Below are positions 17,376 to 25,706 of a stretch of DNA of 38,840 bases, one piece after another (the first letter of the stretch is position 1; every line of letters starts with the position of its first letter). A program made the translations under genes and the position numbers. Origin of the DNA: Granulicella aggregans (GTDB taxonomy: Bacteria; Acidobacteriota; Terriglobia; Terriglobales; Acidobacteriaceae); assembly GCF_014203275.1 (NCBI RefSeq), contig NZ_JACHIP010000023.1, positions 1 to 38,840 of the forward strand, in the 5' to 3' direction. Under the pieces are notes generated by a model that was given only the letters and a program-made list of their open reading frames with translations, was not told the origin of the DNA and made no database searches.

Positions 17376-17546
17376 ATGACCGTAGTGCCCATGTTGATTA
17401 GAAGGCTCTTGCGAACCAAGCAGGCTGCCACCTATCTCTCCATGAGCGAGTGGAAGCTGAGACGCCTCACCCAGACCGAGCTCATCCCGTTCGGTCAGGA
17501 TGGGTGGAAAAGGAACATAGGGAGACTGACAGCTCAGGTCGGCTAA
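17376..17546 (+). CDS. Small excisionase-like helix-turn-helix protein, possibly truncated
   Basis: The 56-residue frame starts at ATG 17376 (an in-frame ATG at 17391 is an alternative) and ends at TAA 17544-17546. The core LLRTKQAATYLSMSEWKLRR followed by LIPFGQDGWKRNIGRLTAQ resembles the MerR-like/excisionase HTH, whose usual form is LLTTKEAAAYLGVSxWTLRR followed by a pro-phe turn and a short wing. It stops shortly after the wing. It lies between the conflict operon and the tniA gene on the tniA strand, fitting a mobile-element accessory gene or its remnant. Confidence 0.5.
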   Translation: MTVVPMLIRRLLRTKQAATYLSMSEWKLRRLTQTELIPFGQDGWKRNIGRLTAQVG

Positions 17547-17829
17547 GCCCTCCTGCTGCGACGTTCGCCAGTTTGGAACATCTAAGGCATCACCGGGCGT
17601 AAGTACGTCGCGTCCCTACAGAAATCAACCTGGCTTCAAGAAGGATCTATGGCTAAGTCCCATCCAAATCGATTTCTTGCCGCCATCTCCCACAAGAGCA
17701 GGAAACATCTGCTGTCGACTTCGTCCGATGTCTAGCTGGGAACCAAAACTGTGCTTCACGAGTCGCAAACTCGGCCTGTGGTTTGCGAATTATTCGTCGT
17801 AGATTTTGAGGCGCTATTTGTCGTAGGCT

Positions 17830-19287
17830 ATGGTCGTGCAAACGTTGACGGCCATCTCCGATACCGAACGCAAGCTTGCTCTTGAGCGCTTTCGGCTCCT
17901 CGAGCCTCACTTGCAGAACGGCCGGGAACTACGTTCCGTTTCAGAGGGCTCGGGCGTCTCCTTCCGTACACTTCAGCGATGGGTGGCGAATTACAAGCGT
18001 GACGGATTAGCTGGGCTTGTCCGAAAGGAGCGCATAGACGTCGGTGAACGACGGGTCACTTCGCCTCGATTGCGCGAGGCGATTGAGGGGCTGGCTCTCG
18101 AGAAACCGCCTCTCCCTCTCAGCTCAGTACATCGCCAGGCGAAGCAGTTTGCAGAGATCATCGGCGAACCGGCTCCAAGCTACTGGATTGTGCGCGACAT
18201 CGTTCACAGTCTGCCGAATGACCTCCGAACTCTTGCACAGCAGGGCTCCCGCAGGTTCGGGGAACTAAACGACCTGGTTCATCGTCGCGAGGCATCCAGG
18301 CCCAACGCGCTTTGGCAAGCGGACCACACTCAGCTGGATATCATCTTGCTTCGCGAGGATGGCACTGAGGGCCGGCCTTGGCTGACCGCAGTGATTGACG
18401 ACTACAGCCGCTCTGTCGCCGGATATTTTCTTGGTTTTGACCCTCCTTCGTCGCTTCGCACCTCGCTCGCGATGAGACAGGCAATCTGGAGAAAATCCGA
18501 TCCTCACTGGCAGATATGCGGCATTCCGGATGTCCTCTATGTCGACGACGGGGCCGACTTCATCTCCAAACACCTTGAGCAGGTGGCTGTCGATTTGAAA
18601 ATGAGGCTGGTCTTCTCGACGCCGGGCAAGCCGCAGGGCCGCGGCAAAATTGAACGCTTCTTTCGCACCGTAAACGAAATGTTCCTCTGCGATTTGGAAG
18701 GCTATACGCGCAGAGGGCGTCGCAAACCGACGCTCACCATCGACCAACTGGAGCAGCATTTCCGCACATTCCTTCTTGAGGTGTACCAGCGAACACCGAC
18801 AGCAGACGCGGACCTTGCGCCGGCTGCGAGATGGGAAGAGGGCGGATTCTTACCTCGCGTACCAGACTCACTCGAACAGCTCGATCTATTGCTGATCGAG
18901 GAGGTCCGGCCTCGGAGAGTTCGCCGCGATGGTATTCACTTCCAAGGATTTCGCTACATCTCTCTCACGCTTGCCGCCTACGTGGGAGAAGACGTAACGG
19001 TTCGCTTTGATCCTCGCGATATGGCTGAAATTCGTGTCTTTTTCAAGGATCGCTTCCTTTGCCGAGCCATCTCCGCAGAGATTGCGGGAGAGACGTTTGA
19101 GCTCCGCGACATCGTTCGCGTACGCAACAGCCGCCGTCGTGAACTGAAGAGCATTCTGGACAGCAGGCAGAAGACTGTTGAAGCACTTATTCAACTCAAG
19201 AAAGGGCAAAGTATTGAGCGAACACGGATCAGTGCGCCCGCCGCAACAACCCCAGCAACCAGAATCAAGCGCTACAGAAACGAGTGA
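17830..19287 (+). CDS. tniA: TniA/TnsB-type transposase (Mu-like DDE integrase)
   Basis: This is a 485-residue DDE transposase. An N-terminal HTH (VSFRTLQRWVANYKRDGLAG, about 38-57) is followed by the rve core. The catalytic residues are visible: Asp in ALWQADHTQLD, Asp in VLYVDDGADF and Glu in PQGRGKIERFFRTVNE. A Mu-transposase C-terminal beta-barrel follows (RRVRRDGIHFQGFRYISLTL, VTVRFDPRDMAEIRVFF). This organisation belongs to the transposases of Tn5053/Tn402 and Tn7-like elements, which act with an AAA+ regulator. The next gene, overlapping by 110 bp, is such an ATPase but truncated. The transposase itself looks complete. Small repeats of the form gtcgtag at 17789-17827 might be binding sites near a left end, but this is weak. 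Confidence 0.85.
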   Translation: MVVQTLTAISDTERKLALERFRLLEPHLQNGRELRSVSEGSGVSFRTLQRWVANYKRDGLAGLVRKERIDVGERRVTSPRLREAIEGLALEKPPLPLSSVHRQAKQFAEIIGEPAPSYWIVRDIVHSLPNDLRTLAQQGSRRFGELNDLVHRREASRPNALWQADHTQLDIILLREDGTEGRPWLTAVIDDYSRSVAGYFLGFDPPSSLRTSLAMRQAIWRKSDPHWQICGIPDVLYVDDGADFISKHLEQVAVDLKMRLVFSTPGKPQGRGKIERFFRTVNEMFLCDLEGYTRRGRRKPTLTIDQLEQHFRTFLLEVYQRTPTADADLAPAARWEEGGFLPRVPDSLEQLDLLLIEEVRPRRVRRDGIHFQGFRYISLTLAAYVGEDVTVRFDPRDMAEIRVFFKDRFLCRAISAEIAGETFELRDIVRVRNSRRRELKSILDSRQKTVEALIQLKKGQSIERTRISAPAATTPATRIKRYRNE

Positions 19288-19795
19288 AGTAAGCTTCGTC
19301 GCGACTTCGGAACACCGCAGGTTTGTCGAATTCTGCGACGCCTGCAGGGCGTATCGGTATATCGGCTTGTGCTATGGCCCTCCTGGTGTCGGCAAGACGC
19401 TTTCTGCGCGCCGGTACAGCCGGGCAGATTCTCTGGATCGTTATGATCGGTGGGATGAAGAAACGATGCCTTCCGTGATCTTCGACACGGTCTTATACAC
19501 CGCAGAGGTCATCAACACACCCTCCAGAGTCGCAATGGACTTGAGCAGATCACGAGAGAGGTTGACTGGCATTGCAGTTCGGCCGATCGAGCGAAAGGCC
19601 GAGGCTGTACTCGAAGAGATTAGGCTGCGCGACGAGGCACGCCGTCGCGAGATTCTAGAAAAACCAGGATGCTCGCCGGAGAATCGTCCAGCAGTGTACG
19701 CTGCCTACTTCCAGACTTACCAGTTCTATCAAGCTGGCAAAAAGGAAGTCTCAGACCCGACTTCCCTCACTGTTGTCGATGAGGCTTCTCCGTAA
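19178..19795 (+). pseudogene. tniB: TniB-like AAA ATPase, truncated at Walker B
   Basis: The frame overlaps the end of tniA; a TTG at 19214 is an alternative start. The protein shows FVATSEHRRFVEFCDACRAY, then Walker A GPPGVGKTLSARRYS, and ends at LTVVDEASP. VVDEA is the Walker B of this family, after which about 150-200 residues with sensor motifs normally follow (usually VVDEADRL). A TAA follows at once. The protein therefore stops in the middle of the ATPase fold, and I call it a 3'-truncated gene. No TniQ-like gene is present. Without a working ATPase the neighbouring transposase is probably immobile. Confidence 0.75.
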
Positions 19796-19926
19796 AGTCG
19801 CCGTTTCGGACAAGCGCCGCAGCGTGGATCTTCTATGCCTCTTCATTTGACTGTTCCCGGTTGAAGCGTCCGTTTCAAGAGTAACAAGATGATCCGGCAC
19901 CGCCTGAAGGGTACCTCTCAGTAAGC

Positions 19927-20202
19927 AGGCGTCACCTCAAGAAACGGAATTTTACGTACTCTAAGCACGTGTAGTCGGCCTGTGTGGCGTCTCAAAACGT
20001 CACCGTTAGCCAGACGTTGTTTTCGAGACGGGTAATGGGACAGGTTTTGGTGTCCCAGGCGCCTTCTGCAAGCCCTTTTGCGGTCGTCCGAGAAACGGTC
20101 GTTTTCGCTACACGTGCAGTGTGGCGCAGCCGGTAAGCTGTTTAGACTCAGCGCCGGGACATCGTTAGCATACCTAAAATTCCGTTTCTTGAGGTGACGC
20201 CT
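19927..20202. mobile_element. 276-bp segment bounded by perfect 28-bp inverted repeats (MITE or transposon end array)
   Basis: Positions 19927-19954 and 20175-20202 are exact inverted copies, starting aggcgtcacctcaagaaacg. The interior has no ORF. It contains related motifs: cgtctcaaaacgtc at 19988-20001, its near inverse at 20013-20030, and gtccgagaaacgg at 20086-20098. Arrays of such degenerate sites are typical of TnsB/TniA-type transposon ends. The outer edge on the right reads ...gacgcctaca, compatible with a TGT/ACA terminus, but the left flank (agc) does not match and no target duplication is seen. It lies 131 bp after the truncated tniB. Confidence 0.6.
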
Positions 20203-20279
20203 ACAGGGGTGTGGTTACGGCGATTCGGCTGACGATTGAAGGGAATTACAATCACTTGCAGTCAATCTGGAGCAAACAC

Positions 20280-21389
20280 ATGACACGCAAGATGGTCTTG
20301 ACTTGGCTCGTACCGTCACTCTTGGTGCCCGTCGTCATAGTCGGCGGATTGTTCGCATTCCGCGACAGTGCTGCCGACCGTTTACGGTTTCTTCTGATGG
20401 CACGCACCGTGGGGATGACGAAACAACAGGCAGACCATCTCGAAGGAAATGTTAAGTCTGATCCGAAGAGCTTCGCCGACCGTATGGAGCTTCTGTACTT
20501 CTACAGCTTTAAGAAGTCGTCTCCCGATGGACTATCTCCTGATGAACTGGCTAATCGTCGACAGCACATCTTATGGGTCATCGCAAACAAGCCTTCTTCT
20601 GGATTTGCAGGAGAACCCGCTATGGAGTTCTACCCGAAGGATGAAGAGGTAGACCCCGAGGGCCTCGATGAGGCCAGAAAGCTTTGGCTTGTACAGGTCC
20701 AAACGAAACCATCGGATGCACGCCGGAATCATAACGCCGGAGAATTCTTCTCATCGATCCACGACTATCCGCAGTCTGAGATGTTGCTTGAACGTGCTCG
20801 CACGATTGACCCCGCGGCTTACGATGTCACCTTTTCATTGGCCACCGACTATTGGCACGACACCAGATACTCAGCTACAAGCGCCGAACGTGTCACGAAC
20901 GCCAAGAAAGCCCTCGGCATGTTTGAGCAGGCATTGAAAAACGCCCACGGCAAGCAGGAAAGACGGTTTGTTCTTCCTGATGCAGCTCAGGCTGCTCTTG
21001 AATCTGGAGACGAAGAAAAAGCAACGTCGTGGTCAAAAGAGATGCTGGGCATGGCCGATCAAGCGACAAAAGGGGAGGATTTTACTGATGAGATTCACTA
21101 CGGCAATATTGTCCTCGGGCGAATAGCTCTTCAACATGGAGACATTGCGGCGGCGGGATCGTATCTGGCGAAGGCTGGGTTAGCGGATGGAAATCCTCAT
21201 CTTGATACGTTCGGCCCAAACATGATGCTTGCGAAAGAATTGCTGCAGAAGGGCGATGACAAGCCGGTTCTAGCGTACCTGGTGTCTTGCGGTAGGTTTT
21301 GGAAAGACGATAATGGCAAGCTTGCGAAGTGGCGCTCAGACGTAACCGAGGGCAAAATGCCTGACTTCGGGGCAAACCTGAACTATTAG
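20280..21389 (+). CDS. Membrane-anchored TPR-like protein
   Basis: I choose the ATG at 20280, preceded by GGAG at the right spacing; a longer frame from a GTG at 20211 begins in the mobile-element edge. The 369-residue protein starts with a basic residue pair and one hydrophobic anchor (MVLTWLVPSLLVPVVIVGGL, about 5-24). The rest is soluble and helical, with TPR-like segments: YPQSEMLLERARTIDPAAYD, AKKALGMFEQALKNA, and GRIALQHGDIAAAGSYLAKA. It probably sits at the cytoplasmic membrane facing out and binds partner proteins. I do not know its pathway. It is followed at 21432 by the tetraloop hairpin. Confidence 0.75.
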   Translation: MTRKMVLTWLVPSLLVPVVIVGGLFAFRDSAADRLRFLLMARTVGMTKQQADHLEGNVKSDPKSFADRMELLYFYSFKKSSPDGLSPDELANRRQHILWVIANKPSSGFAGEPAMEFYPKDEEVDPEGLDEARKLWLVQVQTKPSDARRNHNAGEFFSSIHDYPQSEMLLERARTIDPAAYDVTFSLATDYWHDTRYSATSAERVTNAKKALGMFEQALKNAHGKQERRFVLPDAAQAALESGDEEKATSWSKEMLGMADQATKGEDFTDEIHYGNIVLGRIALQHGDIAAAGSYLAKAGLADGNPHLDTFGPNMMLAKELLQKGDDKPVLAYLVSCGRFWKDDNGKLAKWRSDVTEGKMPDFGANLNY

Positions 21390-21431
21390 CCGCCGCCATT
21401 CCTGAAATTCCGCAGCTCCGAGTTCACCCCC

Positions 21432-21447
21432 GACAACTCCGGTTGTC
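21432..21447. repeat. Hairpin with C(UCCG)G tetraloop, copy 2 (downstream of the TPR gene)
   Basis: The 16 bases gacaactccggttgtc form a 6-bp stem with a TCCG loop closed by C-G, 42 nt after the TAA of the TPR gene. In gene orientation they are identical to the hairpin at 4969-4984. Outer CCCC and GGG flanks can lengthen the stem. A T5 run appears about 24 nt later (ccgttttt), too far for a classical terminator. Confidence 0.6.
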
Positions 21448-21520
21448 ATGGGTGATTTCCCATAATCCCGTTTTTCACGAGCTTAAACACTGATGGCCCC
21501 CGGTGGGAAGATAATCTCTC

Positions 21521-21643
21521 ATGGTTAAACAGATCTACGCCTCGATGGTGTCTTCTTTGGTTTTGTTAATTCCTCCTGCACACTGCCAATCCGTTAAACC
21601 CGAATCGCCGCCCTGCAGCAAAGAAAGTCAGAGACTACATTAG
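21521..21643 (+). CDS. Possible 40-aa secreted peptide (low confidence)
   Basis: ATG 21521 to TAG 21641-21643 encodes a basic start, a hydrophobic core (YASMVSSLVLLIPPAHC) and a short polar tail. It could be the signal peptide of a gene whose remainder is lost. No clear ribosome site is seen, and the next bases belong to a different gene remnant. Confidence 0.25.
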   Translation: MVKQIYASMVSSLVLLIPPAHCQSVKPESPPCSKESQRLH

Positions 21644-21796
21644 TCTCGAAGTTTAAGGCACGGATTGCGGCAGCACCAAGCGCGCTGGGCTGCGCTAAAG
21701 AAAATCAGCAACGTTGCCAAGCCCGCAGCGAAGAAGACCTCTCTAAAACAGAACAGAAAGACTGTCAAGTCGGTGAAGAAGGCCATCGCCGCTTAG
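21640..21796 (+). pseudogene. Lys/Ala-rich DNA-binding-like protein, C-terminal remnant with frameshift
   Basis: One frame reads LVSKFKARIAAA. A one-base shift later the next frame reads QARWAALKKISNVAKPAAKK and ends VKKAIAA at TAG 21794-21796. Joined, they match the common Acidobacterial tail pattern RIAAAQRARWAAxK followed by Lys/Ala-rich repeats, seen in basic histone-like or AT-hook-like proteins. The N-terminal part is missing. Positions 21800-22041 after it hold nothing I recognise. Confidence 0.45.
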
Positions 21797-22041
21797 CATG
21801 GGCCGGCCGTAAAGCTTGTCGCACCGAAAGAAGTGTAAAGTGTCGTCTCCGGTACAGCGTGGGTCGTCCTTGTCACCACACCTGAGCTGGCTCAGGATCT
21901 ATGACCATCTCCGCATCGGACGGACGCCGATTCGAGCGCCGTAAACCGGAGGAATTTCCGTCAGACGCCTAGGTGCTCGGATTCGATGGCTGCTTCCCTT
22001 TCGTACTTCCAAAGGGCGCGTTGCGCCCTCCCAAACGTCAA

Positions 22042-22326
22042 ATGAGGATGGACGCTCGAACAACAGACTTACAGATCTTCTTCTATCGCATCTATGAACA
22101 CTCATTGAACGTTCCGTGCACCCGTTATGTTGCCCTGCTTTACGGTCACGCGAACGCCAAGAGAGGCTGGCATACCGGCAAGACCCTCATGGGACTCAGG
22201 GCGTCGTTCGATACAATCTCCGGCGTCGATTGGGAGACGGTGGAAGCGGACCTGGCGCAACGCGGCCATCACAATTGCGTGGCAGTGGCGGAGCACTACA
22301 ATTTCAGTGCTCCGCTGATCCAGTAG
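22042..22326 (+). CDS. Hypothetical 94-aa protein
   Basis: The frame could start at ATG 22042 or 22048 (a longer GTG-started version begins at 21973). It ends at TAG 22324-22326. The protein has a helical, amphipathic C-terminal half (FDTISGVDWETVEADLAQRG) and a Tyr/His-rich middle. No motif is recognised. It has no operon neighbour. Codon use looks ordinary, so it may be real, but the evidence is only the open frame. Confidence 0.4.
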   Translation: MRMDARTTDLQIFFYRIYEHSLNVPCTRYVALLYGHANAKRGWHTGKTLMGLRASFDTISGVDWETVEADLAQRGHHNCVAVAEHYNFSAPLIQ

Positions 22327-23063
22327 CTATCATTGGGTTTAGGGCCTCACGAATTGAGGCCGAGCTTTCTTCCTAGGATTCGCCAGGGCTTCGAGCTCGG
22401 TGCCGTCTCCTTCATAACTTGCGCCGATATGGGAAGGTCGCTCTCCATCCTGATGTCAGGTATGTGAACTGGATTCGATGTAACAGGCCGTGAGGACTGA
22501 GGTAGGACAGCATGGGGCCTGTGTTGGGACAAATGGTTGTGTACATCAGAGCTCTGGTGGAAGTTCATGGCTGCTCCGGAGATCGGTGGCGTGCCTGAGA
22601 AGTGCCCGTCTTAAGCGAAGCAAAGAATGCTCGAGGCGAGAAGGGGAGAATACTCGCGTACTTGGACAACGGTACGCCTATATTTCTCCTTGTGCTTACC
22701 GAGCAGAACTAAGCGTCTCCATTCTTGCCCGTGCGGGATCATTGCACTTGCTCTGCAGGGTTTTCAACAGCGCGTTTGGAGTGAACCGAGCCAAACGAGA
22801 AGGCGCAAACGTGATCTTCCTCACCCCCTTCGAGTTCTGCCTCGACCGGTCGTGACGAAACTGTTGCGAGGCAGGCGAGACAGATCGAATCGTGCGAACC
22901 GTCTTCCTTTCGTCGGTACGTGAGGGTATTGGAGTTGAGATTCGGCAATGGGGAAGACCTCACAAACCATTCTAAATGGGCATCGGATTGCGTGGTGTCC
23001 TATCGAAGACACTTCAGCGAGTAGCAAATAGATGAACCATGGCCATAGCCCGACACTGGCTGC
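22327..23063. other. 737-bp stretch without a supported gene
   Basis: Several overlapping short frames occur on both strands, none with a recognisable domain or ribosome site. The stretch ends at the stop of the minus-strand HdeD-like gene. I see no strong terminator or RNA gene. Confidence 0.4.
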
Positions 23064-23681
23064 TTATCGGATCCTTGCCAGAGCAACCTCTCTCACCCCC
23101 GCAGCCGTGGATTCTGTAACTCGCTCCGCGAAAAGCATTCGGGCGGATAGAACCGTGAGAGTAAGCCCGAAGACACAAAGATAACTAAAGACGAGCCACG
23201 CAATTCTCTGCGGCTCGAGGCCTCTCCCAAGGATAAGCGCTATGGCTGAAAGAATCGCAATTGCGGCTGAAGCATAGCACCATCTTGAACCGTGATGGAT
23301 CGAAGTGTGGCGCGCAACGATGAACTCGGTGATGGCAGTGCCAAGAGCCTGAAGGGCTGCGAGAATGACAAACCATTCCAGTTGCGCCCGATCGTAGACG
23401 AGAAAGAAAAGCAGAGTTCCAAGGATCGCCCCTCCGATTCCCTGCGCCCGTAGAGCGAACCGCCCAGCGGGGTCGTGCCGGATCATAAAGCTCGTGATTA
23501 GTACGATGACGCTATCTGCGACTCCATAGGCAGCGAGACACAACATCGAAACCAGAATCGCGAAGGGTATCAGGAATACGAGCGTGATCATCGACGGAAG
23601 GACTAGCACCGCGAGTCCCGCAAGAATGGCAACGAGACCCCTCACAAGTGAGGTCGTCCAATATTTAGCGTACGTTTCCAT
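23064..23681 (-). CDS. HdeD/DUF308-like membrane protein
   Basis: The 205-residue protein has about six hydrophobic segments: LVAILAGLAVLVLPSMITLV, FLIPFAILVSMLCLAAYGVA, GGAILGTLLFFLVY, LEWFVILAALQALGTAI, ASAAIAILSAIALILG and IAWLVFSYLCVFGLTLTVL. The first follows the HdeD-type start, a short cytoplasmic N-terminus (YWTTSLVRG) and then the LAGLAVLVLP turn. HdeD relatives are inner-membrane proteins linked to acid and general stress. The start has a GGAGG at 23688-23692. It is divergent from the universal stress gene at 23944, and a Crp-like palindrome lies in the shared promoter region. Confidence 0.75.
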   Translation of the reverse strand: METYAKYWTTSLVRGLVAILAGLAVLVLPSMITLVFLIPFAILVSMLCLAAYGVADSVIVLITSFMIRHDPAGRFALRAQGIGGAILGTLLFFLVYDRAQLEWFVILAALQALGTAITEFIVARHTSIHHGSRWCYASAAIAILSAIALILGRGLEPQRIAWLVFSYLCVFGLTLTVLSARMLFAERVTESTAAGVREVALARIR

Positions 23682-23775
23682 GGCGCCTCCGTTGGCGGCT
23701 TAGCGCTACGCTGCTTCCGAAAGCAACCGCGCATTGCCGCTTTCATGAGGATGATGGTGCCGGACCTAGATGGCA

Positions 23776-23789
23776 GTGACGCCGGTCAC
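23776..23789. promoter_or_regulatory. Crp/Fnr-type palindrome a (HdeD / USP1 divergent promoter)
   Basis: GTGAC-GCCG-GTCAC is a perfect palindrome between two divergent genes. A -10-like hexamer TCTAAT begins 29.5 bp to the right of its centre (23812-23817). This places a plus-strand start near 23824 with the site centred at -41.5, as in class II Crp activation. Confidence 0.6.
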
Positions 23790-23943
23790 AGACCATACTA
23801 CGTTCGATTGCTCTAATCAGACTCAAGCCAAGTCTCAGATGTCGCAAGGCGGAAGAGGTTCTTTGCTCCCGAAGGGATCTATGCGAGCCATTGGGAGCTG
23901 TCACCGTCCGCGCCAATCGCGAATGGGAGGTTGAAAAAGGAGC

Positions 23944-24921
23944 ATGCAACTTAGAATTCCCAGGTCTGCTTTCCCGGTTAAGAAGATCCTTCTGGCAACT
24001 GACTTTTCGGCCGCGGCAGATGCCGCATTTCAAGAGTCGCTTCTTCTCTGTGCCCAATTCAGCGCGAGTCTCTACATTCTCAATGTCTTTGATTACTCCA
24101 GCAGCGCGCCACCCGAATCGGGTGGGCTTTTCATCGACCTCGCCAACTTCCGCGAAGAGGCGAAGCTGTCGCTCGAACGTCTGATCTATACGGCACGTCA
24201 GAGCGGAGTTTCCTGCGACGGCACCGTCACGACCGGGCTCGCTCACGCAACGATCCTCAATACGATGACCTCGCAGTCTTGTGACCTTGTCGTCCTAGGG
24301 ACGCGAGCCATCCGTGGATTTGAGCGGCTTGTATTTGGATCTACGGCAGAAGCCGTTCTTCGTAACGCAGCACGACCTGTATTCACGGTGGGCCCGCAGG
24401 GAGGTAAGAACAGGGCGGTGAGGTTGGCGCGAGACGGCGTCGTTGTCTTTGCGACCGACTTCCATGTAGCGACGACCGAGGCGATTGCTTACGCAGCGTT
24501 GTTCGCTCGCACCTTGAATCTACCTCTCCACTGCATCCATGTTCTTCCCAGGAGTCTTGATGAAGATAAACCCGAGCTCCCGATCGTCCAAATCATCACA
24601 AAGGCCTTGCAGCACCTTACAACTGATATCAACCGGCAGAACGATCAGCCCCCTGTCTGTGCGATCACCTACGGCAGCGAGATTTCGAACTCCGTAGTTG
24701 AGTACGCGCGAAAGCACGATGCGAGGCTCATTGTTTTAGGCGTCCGTCGCGCATCTTTCGCCGCGTCCCATGTGCCCGCGCACATCGCCTATCGAATCAT
24801 TGCGGAAGCCGATTGCCCAGTTCTCACAGTGGCCTTCCCTCTTGAACCCAGACCGATCAAAGCCACGATTGCACAGGAAGCTCTACCAGAAGCTGTCTCT
24901 GTGCTCTCGCTTACCGGCTAG
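23944..24921 (+). CDS. Universal stress protein, tandem UspA domains (USP1)
   Basis: The 325-residue protein has two UspA folds, about 10-150 and 155-300. Domain 1 starts VKKILLATDFSAAADAAFQE and carries the ATP-binding signature G-x2-G-x9-G-S/T in GTRAIRGFERLVFGSTAEAV, followed by RPVFTVG. Domain 2 starts VVVFATDFHVATTEAIAYAA. Its end, LGVRRASFAASHVPAHIAYR, lacks the glycines of the nucleotide loop, so only the first domain probably binds ATP. The start has AAGGAG at 23937-23942. It is a clear paralogue of the protein at 29871, including the same degenerate second domain. It is likely controlled by the palindrome at 23776. Confidence 0.9.
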   Translation: MQLRIPRSAFPVKKILLATDFSAAADAAFQESLLLCAQFSASLYILNVFDYSSSAPPESGGLFIDLANFREEAKLSLERLIYTARQSGVSCDGTVTTGLAHATILNTMTSQSCDLVVLGTRAIRGFERLVFGSTAEAVLRNAARPVFTVGPQGGKNRAVRLARDGVVVFATDFHVATTEAIAYAALFARTLNLPLHCIHVLPRSLDEDKPELPIVQIITKALQHLTTDINRQNDQPPVCAITYGSEISNSVVEYARKHDARLIVLGVRRASFAASHVPAHIAYRIIAEADCPVLTVAFPLEPRPIKATIAQEALPEAVSVLSLTG

Positions 24922-25086
24922 CTATTGCCCTTGTCGGCTGCGTTTGTGCACAGGCGAGGTCCACTTGCAACCACTTTTACACGTAGTGACTGGGATGCAT
25001 TTGCAAAATGTGTCTGATGAAATGGACCGATACGGCTCTCAGTATCCGCGCAGGGCAAATCATCTTCACGGGTATCGAGTGCATCA

Positions 25087-25100
25087 GTGACCGCCGTCAC
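25087..25100 (+). promoter_or_regulatory. Crp/Fnr-type palindrome b (pseudo-receiver gene)
   Basis: GTGAC-CGCC-GTCAC ends 49 bp before the ATG at 25149. The hexamer caaact at 25123-25128 sits at the same offset as the -10-like hexamers at sites c and d. It matches the -10 pattern only at the second and last positions. Confidence 0.6.
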
Positions 25101-25148
25101 TGACGGCCTCTGAAGTCAGGAGCAAACTTTCTTTCAGAGGACTTCGAC

Positions 25149-25631
25149 ATGGTGGCATCGACGCTACAAATGATTTCGAGCGCGCAAGAGATCTCCGTCA
25201 TGCGTCTCCCCCAACAGCTGAAGGCCGGGAATGACCGATATGTCCGTTCATTTGATGGTCCTTTGCTGGCTCCGAGCAATGTCCTTTTGTACGGCCATGA
25301 CTTGCATCTTTCGGGCTCGCGCAAGATACTCTTGGAGTCCGTCGGCTATAAAGTACGCTTTGCGGGAAACGCCGACGAGGCCTTATTGCGAGTCATGAGA
25401 ACGCCTATCCAACTATTGATTGTCTGCCACACCGTACCATTCGAATCTGCTGAGAAACTCTTGTTAGTCGCTCGTACATCGCAACCCGTGGTGAGAGTTC
25501 TCGTCCTCACTGCGGCAAAGCCAACTCCCTATCAACATCTCGGGGAGGAGGTCCATGACACTGCTGATGGACCCGCCATGTTCCTCGCGAAAGTCCAAAA
25601 CCTTGCCTTGATGAACCTCCGCACAAACTAA
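25149..25631 (+). CDS. Pseudo-receiver domain protein (phospho-Asp replaced)
   Basis: The protein has 160 residues; AGAGG ends 8 bases before the ATG. After about 40 variable residues comes a receiver-like fold: NVLLYGHDLHLSGSRKILLE, VGYKVRFAGNADEALLRV, and IQLLIVCHTVPFESAEKLLL. The acidic pair of true receivers (usually DDE) is replaced here by YGHD. The phosphorylated Asp position is Cys93 (VCHTVP instead of xDxxMP). LVLTAAKPT matches the strand with the conserved T and the K. It cannot be phosphorylated in the usual way, so it may be a protein-interaction or redox module. It follows a Crp-like site and precedes BON1 by 75 bp. Confidence 0.7.
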   Translation: MVASTLQMISSAQEISVMRLPQQLKAGNDRYVRSFDGPLLAPSNVLLYGHDLHLSGSRKILLESVGYKVRFAGNADEALLRVMRTPIQLLIVCHTVPFESAEKLLLVARTSQPVVRVLVLTAAKPTPYQHLGEEVHDTADGPAMFLAKVQNLALMNLRTN

Positions 25632-25706
25632 CTGTCTAGACTGTCCATGTCCTACCGGCGCTTACCGGAAACCGTTCAACTCCTTCACAAGGAAGAGGCC
25701 TTAATT

